A stretch of 12,537 nucleotides of DNA, taken from JBQTJJ01 sp052387235 (GTDB lineage: Bacteria; Actinomycetota; Acidimicrobiia; Acidimicrobiales; GCA-2861595). This document shows, piece by piece, positions 6,044 through 12,537 of this stretch. The DNA lies in assembly GCA_052387235.1 (NCBI GenBank), contig JBQTJJ010000079.1, positions 1 to 12,537 of the forward strand, in the 5' to 3' direction. Under the pieces are notes generated by a model, which did no database searches, was not told the origin of the DNA, and saw only the letters and a list, made by a program, of their open reading frames with translations. Positions within the stretch are counted from its first letter, which is position 1. Every line of letters starts with the position of its first letter. The translations under genes were made by a program, and so were the position numbers.

Positions 6044-6624
6044 GCGCCTTTTTGGCGATGGCACCGGGTGCCCGCAAGTTCACGCTCGCGGTTCACCTCG
6101 CCTGCTCCGTCGGCTGGCTGGGTGCCGCGATGAGTTATCTCGCCGTGGGCATCGTCACCGTACGCAGCTCGGACGTGGAGACGGTCCGATCGGGATGGAT
6201 CGCCATGGAACTGATGGGTTGGTACGTCATCGTTCCGCTCGCCGTCGGGTCCCTGGTGACGGGGTGCGTCATGGGACTCGGCACCAGATGGGGCCTCTTC
6301 CGGCACTACTGGGTGGCGGCCTCCCTGGCACTGACGTTCTTCGCCACCGTCGTGCTCGTCCTGCACATGCCGACGGTGAGCACCCGAGCCAATCTGGCGC
6401 GCGGCGCCAGCGCGGCCGAACTCGGCCAGCTCGGCGGCGATGTGCTCCATCCGGGGATCGGCGTGGGGGTACTCGGCTTCGTCCTCGGGCTGAACGTGGT
6501 GAAGCCGCGGGGCATGACCCGCTATGGACAGCGCAAGCAGTACGAGGAGCGCAGGCGATCCGCGGACGGGAGCGACGCCGAGCGGAGCTGTGTGACGCAG
6601 ACGCGAGTCAGCCGAAGCAGCTGA
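6040..6624 (+). CDS. Multi-pass membrane protein, DUF2269-like
   Basis: This 194-aa protein has four predicted membrane helices: about residues 11-39 (the LAVHLACSVGWLGAAMSYLA region), 57-84 (WYVIVPLAVGSLVTGCVMGL), 90-110 (YWVAASLALTFFATVVLVLH) and 138-156 (HPGIGVGVLGFVLGLNVV). A basic cytoplasmic tail ends in RQRKQYEER-type residues. The first helix carries a His in a 'vH...swlGa' setting, as in DUF2269-type membrane proteins, some of which resemble haem-binding helices; that is speculative. The start overlaps the previous stop (ATGA), with GGAGG just before it. It is transcribed away from the TetR gene and likely shares its regulation. No catalytic motif is visible. Existence of the gene is sure, the family tentative. 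Confidence 0.78.
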   Translation: MSAFLAMAPGARKFTLAVHLACSVGWLGAAMSYLAVGIVTVRSSDVETVRSGWIAMELMGWYVIVPLAVGSLVTGCVMGLGTRWGLFRHYWVAASLALTFFATVVLVLHMPTVSTRANLARGASAAELGQLGGDVLHPGIGVGVLGFVLGLNVVKPRGMTRYGQRKQYEERRRSADGSDAERSCVTQTRVSRSS

Positions 6625-6749
6625 CCCCTCGGTGTGGGAAACGTTTCGACGATGCGGGACGTCATCCCTTCTTCCGCGTGCGCGGGTCTGAGGGCGGCAA
6701 CGTCCGGCCGGCTCGCCCAGGTACACGTGGAACGCGGTCGGACGCTGTT

Positions 6750-6780
6750 GGCGCTCTCGGCGACGCGATTGCCGAGCGCC
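6750..6780. terminator. Terminator-like hairpin in the convergent gap 6625-6886
   Basis: GGCGCTCTCGGC (from 6750) and GCCGAGCGCC (to 6780) pair as a 10-bp stem with a 2-base bulge and a 9-base loop. It sits between the convergent DUF2269-like and threonine kinase genes. There is no T tract on either side, which is common in high-GC actinobacteria but leaves termination unproven. A second short inverted repeat, GTCAGC...GCTGAC (6607-6625), spans the DUF2269-like stop codon. The rest of this 262-bp gap shows no gene. Confidence 0.35.
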
Positions 6781-6886
6781 CCTGCTCGTGCCGTTTCCAG
6801 GGGTGACAATCCATCCGAGCCTGGGCGCGACCTCCCTGGTCCTCGGCGGCCGGGGCGACAGCTGCGCTGTGAGCGCACGATCCGAG

Positions 6887-7735
6887 CTATCCGGCTGATG
6901 TCACGATCGTGCGGACGGCCAGACCTTCACCGAGGCGGGGGGCTGCGGCCAGCGCGGCACGTCTCCCCGCCGGTGTCGCCTCGAAGAGTAGGCCGGCGGC
7001 GGGGCCGGTGTGGGCGACGTTCCATCCGATGGCGCCGGACTCCTCGGCCAGCCGGGGGAGGCATGCGCTCCAGCGGTTGCCCACGAGCTCGTGGTGGATC
7101 CGGGCCGAGGCGGCGGCGGCGGCGAGGAAGCCGCGGCGGTCGTGCGTCGCCGCGCTCCGTTCGAGATCCGCCACGATCCGGTCGTAGCTGCCGCCGGCCC
7201 GGGCCAGGCACTCCACGGCGACGTCGTCGGTCGCCGTCGTGGTCGACGGGACCAGCACCACAGCGGTGAACGCCGGTGTCCAGGGCCACCGCCGCAGGGC
7301 GGTCCCGCGGCGGCGGAGGAGCGCCGTCCGCGGGTACATCGACCCGTCCGAGGGCTCGATGGCACCAGCCAGCTCGGCCAGCTCGTCGGCGCCGATCTCG
7401 ACGCCGAAGGCGGCGGCGGTGGCGCGGGCAGCGGCCACGATGTCGGCCGTCGACGACGCCATGCCCTTGCCCACCGGCAGGTCGCTCTCCTTCCGGACGC
7501 GCACCCGCTGGGGCGGTGCGCCGATCAGGTCGAGCGTGGCGGCCACGCCGGCGGCCAGCTTGGCCGCCGCCGGCCCGCCGCCGACCTCGACCTCGTCGGA
7601 CGCCTCGAACCATGCCGTGACCGTGGTCCCGAGGGCGACGGGCAGCGACACCTGGAACGCCTCGCCGCCGGTGGTGACGCCCTGGACCAGCTCGCCGCAG
7701 CTGCCACGGGCGAAGCCGCGGCCGGAGCGGATCAC
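6887..7735 (-). CDS. pduX: GHMP kinase, L-threonine kinase (PduX-like)
   Basis: It probably phosphorylates L-threonine with ATP to L-threonine-O-3-phosphate, the precursor that CobD decarboxylates to aminopropanol phosphate for the cobalamin side arm (EC 2.7.1.177). At 282 aa it has the usual PduX length. The N-terminus carries the family's GSCGELVQG (residues 11-19). The GHMP ATP-binding motif PVGKGMASSTAD is at 87-98, and a C-terminal GHMP region includes NVAHTGPAAGLLF. The GTG at 7735 overlaps the CobT stop (GTGA), so it is translationally coupled and is the last gene of the cobalt/cobalamin run. This context favours the cobalamin role over other GHMP kinases. No CobD or CobC gene is visible in the window. 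Confidence 0.85.
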   Translation of the reverse strand: MIRSGRGFARGSCGELVQGVTTGGEAFQVSLPVALGTTVTAWFEASDEVEVGGGPAAAKLAAGVAATLDLIGAPPQRVRVRKESDLPVGKGMASSTADIVAAARATAAAFGVEIGADELAELAGAIEPSDGSMYPRTALLRRRGTALRRWPWTPAFTAVVLVPSTTTATDDVAVECLARAGGSYDRIVADLERSAATHDRRGFLAAAAASARIHHELVGNRWSACLPRLAEESGAIGWNVAHTGPAAGLLFEATPAGRRAALAAAPRLGEGLAVRTIVTSAG

Positions 7736-9246
7736 GCCTGCTTGTCGGCCACGCCCGCGCTGTCGAAGGTCGCCATCTCGCCGAGCACCTTGGCCGCGGC
7801 CTGCACGACCGGGAGGGCGAGCAGGGCGCCGGTGCCCTCGCCGAGGCGGAGGCCGAGATCGAGCAACGGGTCCATCGCCAGGTGGGCGAGCGCGGCCGTG
7901 GCCCCCGGCTCGACCGAGCGGTGCCCGGCGATGCACCACGCCGAGGTGCCGGGGGCGAGGGTTTCGGCGGCGAGGAGGGCGGCCACGGCGATGACCCCGT
8001 CGACGAGGACGGGGACGCCGGCGGCCGCGCCGGCGACGACGTAGCCGGCCAGGGCCGCGATCTCGAGCCCGCCCACCTCGGCGAGGACGGTGAGGGGGTC
8101 GGCGTCGGCCGCCAGCCGGGAGAGGGCGCGCTCGACCACGTCGACCTTGCGGGCGAGGGTGGCGTCGTCGATGCCGGTGCCGCGGCCGGTGACCTCCGCC
8201 GGCCGACGGCCGGTGAAGGCCGCGATCAGCGCGGCCGAGGGTGTGGTGTTGCCGATCCCCATGTCGCCGGTGATCAGGCACCGGGCGCCGCTGGCCACGG
8301 CGGCCTGGGCGATCTCGGCGCCGACGTCGAGGGCCTGGCGGGTCTCGACGAGGGTCATCGCAGGGCCCGTCGCCAGGTTGGCGGTGCCGGCGCCGACGCG
8401 CCGTGCCACCACGCCCTCGGCGGCGGGGAGGGGCGTGGCGACGCCGACGTCGACCACCACGACCTCCACGCCGCTGTGGCGGGCGAGCACGTTGACGGCC
8501 GCACCGCCGGTGGCGAAGTTGGCGACCATCTGGGCCGTGACCTCCTGCGGCCACGGCGAGATGCCCTCGGCGAGCACGCCGTGGTCCCCGGCGAAGATCC
8601 CGACGGTGGCCGGCGCCGGCACGGGGGGCGGGCTCAGGCCGGCCAGGCCGGCCAGCTGCACGCCGATGGATTCGAGGCGGCCGAGCGATCCCCGGGGCTT
8701 GGTCAGGCGGGCCTGGAGCTCGGCGGCGACGGCAGCGGCGGCGTGGTCGGGCGGGCCCACGGCGGCGGCCGCGGCCGCGAACCGGCGGCCGGCATGCGCC
8801 TCGATCCAGCCGTCGACGGCGGCCCGCAGGGTGCCGTCGCCCACCCGGGCGAAGGCCGTGCCGGCCGCCACTGCCGCGCTCTCGTCGGTGTCGCGGTCGC
8901 CGACGTACAGCGCCCTCGCCGGGTCGGCGACGCCGAGCCGCTCGAGGGCGGTGCGCAGCACCCCCGGGTCGGGCTCGCCGGCTCCCCCCAGCGCCGGCGC
9001 GGCGACCACTTCGAGCAACCGGCTCAGCCCGGTCGGGCCGAGCAGGGTGCGCGCCTCGTCCTCGACCATCGTCGCTGCGCCGGTGGCCGCGCCGAGGCGG
9101 TAGCCGGCGCCGGCGAGCCGGCGGAGGTCGGCCACGACGTCGGGCCGCAGGGCGATCTCGTGCGGCTCGGTGGGCCCGGTGGGGCCCGCCTGGATGGCGA
9201 GGATGGCGCCGATGTCGACCACGACGGCATCCAGCAGTGCGGGCAC
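7732..9246 (-). CDS. cobT: HAD-like domain fused to CobT (nicotinate-nucleotide:DMB phosphoribosyltransferase)
   Basis: CobT transfers phosphoribose from nicotinate mononucleotide to dimethylbenzimidazole, giving alpha-ribazole phosphate for the cobalamin lower loop (EC 2.4.2.21). The 504-aa protein is about 150 residues longer than ordinary CobT (~350). The CobT part (about 155-504) is complete: TKPRGSLGRLE (182-192), GDHGV (220-224), GDMGIGNTT (327-335), GHRSVEPG, and GEGTGA with the expected catalytic Glu at 470. Residues 1-150 look like a HAD hydrolase: VVVDIG (8-13), LGAATG (51-56), GEPDPGVLRTALERLGV (90-106), VGDRDTD (115-121). The usual second Asp of the DxD motif is Gly13, and the usual Lys before Pro-Asp-Pro is Glu91, so phosphatase activity is doubtful. 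GTG start 3 bp after the CbtA stop. Confidence 0.93.
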   Translation of the reverse strand: MPALLDAVVVDIGAILAIQAGPTGPTEPHEIALRPDVVADLRRLAGAGYRLGAATGAATMVEDEARTLLGPTGLSRLLEVVAAPALGGAGEPDPGVLRTALERLGVADPARALYVGDRDTDESAAVAAGTAFARVGDGTLRAAVDGWIEAHAGRRFAAAAAAVGPPDHAAAAVAAELQARLTKPRGSLGRLESIGVQLAGLAGLSPPPVPAPATVGIFAGDHGVLAEGISPWPQEVTAQMVANFATGGAAVNVLARHSGVEVVVVDVGVATPLPAAEGVVARRVGAGTANLATGPAMTLVETRQALDVGAEIAQAAVASGARCLITGDMGIGNTTPSAALIAAFTGRRPAEVTGRGTGIDDATLARKVDVVERALSRLAADADPLTVLAEVGGLEIAALAGYVVAGAAAGVPVLVDGVIAVAALLAAETLAPGTSAWCIAGHRSVEPGATAALAHLAMDPLLDLGLRLGEGTGALLALPVVQAAAKVLGEMATFDSAGVADKQA

Positions 9247-9249
9247 CGG

Positions 9250-9996
9250 TCAGCCCATAACGGGGATCGGGTCCGGCCGGGACCGGGCGGACCCGCGCTC
9301 CGAGCGCTCGGTGAGGGCGCCGAAGGCGAGCCCGATGGCGGCCCACAGCACGGCCTGGATACCGAGGTTGGCGACCCGGAACCGCCACAGCAGGCTCGCA
9401 GGGAACCCGGGAGCGACCTCGTCGAAACCGGGCAGGACGACGTAGGCGACGGCGACGAGCGACAGGTAGGCGGCAACGGCTATCAGCGAGGCGTTCCAGG
9501 CCGACACCCGCGCCAGGAGGCGGCGTCGCCAGGCGATCGAGGCGGCCAGGCCGGCGAGGGAGAAGGCGATGAGGACGAAGTACAGGGCGGTCCGCCGCCC
9601 GATGGTGGCGGGGTCGCCCACCGCCGGCGGGTTGCCCGGGTACTTGAGGAACGGGACGAGGAAGACGGCGACGAACGCGGCGCCGGCGATGGCGAGGGAG
9701 GTGACCCGTGGCCCCGCCTCGCTCAGGCGGCGGTAGGCGCCGGCGAAGGCGAGGGAGAACAGCCCGCCCAGCGCCGCGCCGGTGACCAGCAGGCCGGTGG
9801 CCAGGCCGAAGGTGGTCTGGACCCTCCGGCTCACGACCTCCGGTCCGCCGGCGTCGCCGTGAAGGCGGGCCGACGCCTCCTCGAGGGCGATGGCCCGGGC
9901 GATCTGGGGCTCGCCGACGGCCCGGGCGAACCCGAAGGCGGCCGCGCCGGCGATGGCGCCGGCCAGCAGTCCGCGCAGGATGTAGCTCGTCACCAT
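9250..9996 (-). CDS. cbtA: CbtA, predicted cobalt transporter membrane subunit
   Basis: This integral membrane protein of 248 aa is predicted, from its genomic association with B12 riboswitches, to import cobalt together with CbtB. About six helices are visible: LLAGAIAGAAAFGFARAVG near the N-terminus, then around residues 65-90, 97-113, 133-155, 175-195 and 214-233. The family signature KYPGNPPAVGDP followed by RTALYFVL is intact, as is the early acidic EEASA segment after the first helix. The ATG at 9996 gives the expected MVTSYILRGLLAG beginning; a longer frame to 10101 would overlap cbtB. The gap to the CbtB stop is 19 bp and there is no strong ribosome site, so translation is probably coupled. 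Identification is confident; transport activity rests on the family. Confidence 0.92.
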   Translation of the reverse strand: MVTSYILRGLLAGAIAGAAAFGFARAVGEPQIARAIALEEASARLHGDAGGPEVVSRRVQTTFGLATGLLVTGAALGGLFSLAFAGAYRRLSEAGPRVTSLAIAGAAFVAVFLVPFLKYPGNPPAVGDPATIGRRTALYFVLIAFSLAGLAASIAWRRRLLARVSAWNASLIAVAAYLSLVAVAYVVLPGFDEVAPGFPASLLWRFRVANLGIQAVLWAAIGLAFGALTERSERGSARSRPDPIPVMG

Positions 9997-10015
9997 CGGG
10001 AGGCCGCCGCCGCCG

Positions 10016-10234
10016 TCAGTGGCAGGGGAGGGCGAGGAGGTGGCGGGCGTCGTGCACGAGCTCGTGCACGGTGTCCCCTCCCAGCAGGGAGGCGGCGCCA
10101 CCCTCGGCGCCCACGAAGTAGACGGCGATCCCGGCCATGATGGCGACGAGGGCCGCCCACGGCAGCAGCTCGCGCAGCGGCACGGCGGGCGGGACCCAGA
10201 CGGTGGGCCGGTCGACGGCGATGGGTGCGGCCAT
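10016..10234 (-). CDS. cbtB: CbtB, small cobalt transporter subunit
   Basis: The protein has 72 aa and one membrane helix (about 24-42, LPWAALVAIMAGIAVYFVG). Its C-terminus has the strongly conserved metal-binding pattern: VHELVHDARHLLALPCH, with His57, His61, His65, Cys71 and His72 as likely cobalt ligands. It is thought to be the metal-capturing partner of CbtA. The ATG at 10234 is fixed by GAGGAG ending 7 bases upstream. The longer open frame to 10354 is non-coding because it runs through the riboswitch. First gene under the cobalamin riboswitch, followed by cbtA, cobT and pduX. Confidence 0.95.
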   Translation of the reverse strand: MAAPIAVDRPTVWVPPAVPLRELLPWAALVAIMAGIAVYFVGAEGGAASLLGGDTVHELVHDARHLLALPCH

Positions 10235-10247
10235 GTGGATCTCCTCT

Positions 10248-10264
10248 CGGGATGACGCGTCCCG
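10248..10264 (-). promoter_or_regulatory. Hairpin next to the cbtB ribosome site (expression platform candidate)
   Basis: On the minus strand CGGGA-CGCGTCA-TCCCG makes a 5-bp stem with a 7-base loop, directly before the AGAGGAGA ribosome site of cbtB. Cobalamin riboswitches often control translation by a kissing contact between such a downstream loop and a loop of the aptamer. The position suits this. The partner loop was not identified. Confidence 0.45.
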
Positions 10265-10274
10265 TTGGCTGTGC

Positions 10275-10386
10275 CGACGAACCAGGGTCTGGCTTCCCGC
10301 CCGGTCCGAATGGATCGAGCTGGTCACAGTGGCGCGACCGCGCCGGGATCGCACCGGCTTCCTGGGTACGTCAGTCGTCGCCGGGG
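10275..10386 (-). promoter_or_regulatory. Cobalamin riboswitch upstream of cbtB
   Basis: Read on the minus strand, the conserved landmarks occur in order: AAGCCGGTGCGATCCCGGC (from 10360), the B12-box core GCCACTGTGA (10333-10324), and GGGAAGCCAGA (10298-10288) followed by CCC. CGACGA (10380-10375) can pair with TCGTCG (10280-10275) to close the structure. These are the hallmarks of adenosylcobalamin-class aptamers. The aptamer starts inside the end of the FhuF-like gene, whose stop is at 10371-10373. It would repress cbtB-cbtA-cobT-pduX when cobalamin is abundant. Boundaries are approximate. Confidence 0.93.
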
Positions 10387-11083
10387 ACTGTAGCTCCGGG
10401 TGCGCGTTCGTGCAGGGAGCAGTCGGCGCACAGCCTCCCGCCCGCGTCGGCCGTCTTCCACCACAGGCAGCAGGTGCGCCGCCGGGCGCCCTCCGGCCCC
10501 AGCTCCACGGTGGCCGTCACCGCGGCGGGCAGGGCGGCGCGCACCGCCGCCAGCGCCGCCCCGCGCTCGGGGGCCTCGGGCGCGGTGCGCACGGCGGCGA
10601 GCGCGGACTCGATGCTCGAGGCGGTGTTGCCGGCAACCAGGGCGGTCCCGAGGGCGTGGCGGGAGCGCAGTGACGCCGCCACCCGGTCGAGGTGGCCGGC
10701 GAAGAGGCGATCCACCAGCCCGCCGAGGTCGGTGACCGTGGCGGCGCCGGGGGAGTAGACCACCGACGACGGCCGCGACCTCGCGACACCGACGGCGGTC
10801 CCCGGCGCCGAGGGGTCGGGCGCGGCGCCCGACAGCAGCCAGCAGCCGAGGGTCGTGCCGGCAACGCGGTAGGCGTACGACTGCCACCACAGCGAGGCGG
10901 CGACCTGGGCATCGTCGGTCCCCCGCCCGGCGGCGGTGGCGGCCACCGCGCCGGCCAGGCGGTCGGGATCGGCCGCCAGCTCGTCGCCGGCCAGCTCGTC
11001 GCCTTCGGGCGGGCCGACCCGCCAGCGCAGGAACGGGACGAGGTCGGTGACGGCGCCCAGGAGCTGCTCGTTGCGCGCCGTGG

Positions 11084-11087
<4 letters not shown>
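10371..11087 (-). CDS. FhuF-like 2Fe-2S protein (ferric-siderophore-reductase family)
   Basis: The 238-aa protein has the C-terminal cysteine cluster of FhuF relatives: Cys-Cys, 12 residues, Cys, 2 residues, Cys (TCCLWWKTADAGGRLCADCS). It should bind a [2Fe-2S] cluster. E. coli FhuF has 10 residues in the first gap, so this loop is two longer. The N-terminal part is Ala-rich and helical, with SLWWQSYAYRVAGTTLGCWL, a segment typical of the family. FhuF proteins reduce ferric siderophores in the cytoplasm. Here the neighbours are a chelatase subunit, overlapping by ATGA at 11084-11087, and a B12 riboswitch that begins over its stop codon. This suggests a role in cobalt/corrinoid metabolism, such as corrinoid or metal reduction, rather than siderophore use. 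That role is inference; the family call is good. Confidence 0.82.

Positions 11088-12537
<1,450 letters not shown>

Noticed and set aside
6638..6647. 10-bp palindrome GAAACGTTTC as an operator
   Set aside because: It sits between convergent gene ends with no promoter nearby, so a regulatory role is not supported.
6634..7269. Plus-strand ORF after the DUF2269-like gene
   Set aside because: Most of it lies antisense to the threonine kinase, with no ribosome site and an Arg/Gly/Ser-rich shadow composition.
7736..9388. Extension of the threonine kinase frame upstream through cobT (833 codons in total)
   Set aside because: Only the part from 7735 on resembles a protein; the upstream part is Arg/Gly-rich shadow of cobT in another frame. 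The GTGA overlap gives the natural start.
7882..10140. Very long plus-strand frame (about 750 codons) opposite CobT and CbtA
   Set aside because: The antisense strand encodes well-recognised CobT and CbtA; the plus translation is Gly/Arg/Asp repeats without any motif.
10235..10354. N-terminal extension of CbtB to an earlier start
   Set aside because: The extension lies in the riboswitch aptamer, and a strong ribosome site marks the ATG at 10234.

Overview
The window is very GC-rich DNA with actinobacterial habits: GTG starts, ATGA/GTGA stop-start overlaps, TANNNT -10 boxes directly before start codons, and a Rho_N 'plasmid stabilization' protein of a kind common in Actinomycetota. Gene content fits an actinomycete, possibly of the Acidimicrobiia; that rank is a guess. 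No rRNA, tRNA, CRISPR array or recognisable transposase is visible.

Left part (1-6624), mixed accessory genes. It opens with a PIN-domain toxin-like gene cut by the window edge, then a small coiled-coil protein. Next come a FAD oxidoreductase with a C-terminal Rieske domain (minus), a 60-residue proline-rich ORF (minus), a Rho_N-type stress/plasmid-stabilization protein (plus), an in-frame-deleted short-chain dehydrogenase remnant, an MFS transporter and a TetR regulator (both minus). A translationally coupled pair of small membrane proteins (plus) follows. A long palindromic intergenic repeat of about 151 bp occurs twice (2725-2877 and 4962-5112), with a third, core-only match at 797-822. 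The two full copies bracket the Rho_N, SDR-remnant and MFS segment, and one copy supplies the stop codon of the TetR gene.

Right part (6887-12537), a minus-strand cobalt/cobalamin cluster. In transcription order it reads: magnesium/cobalt-chelatase-type AAA+/VWA fusion (5' end outside the window), FhuF-like 2Fe-2S protein, adenosylcobalamin-type riboswitch, CbtB, CbtA, a HAD-CobT fusion, and a PduX-like threonine kinase. Gaps are tiny or overlapping throughout, except at the riboswitch. The logic is coherent: CbtAB would import cobalt, the chelatase subunit would power metal insertion, PduX would make threonine phosphate for the aminopropanol arm, and CobT would activate the lower-ligand base. 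The riboswitch would shut down the import and assembly genes when B12 is plentiful.

The strongest candidates for something undescribed are the palindromic repeat family and the CobT fused to a HAD domain that has lost key catalytic residues. Next is the FhuF-like gene placed between the chelatase gene and the riboswitch.
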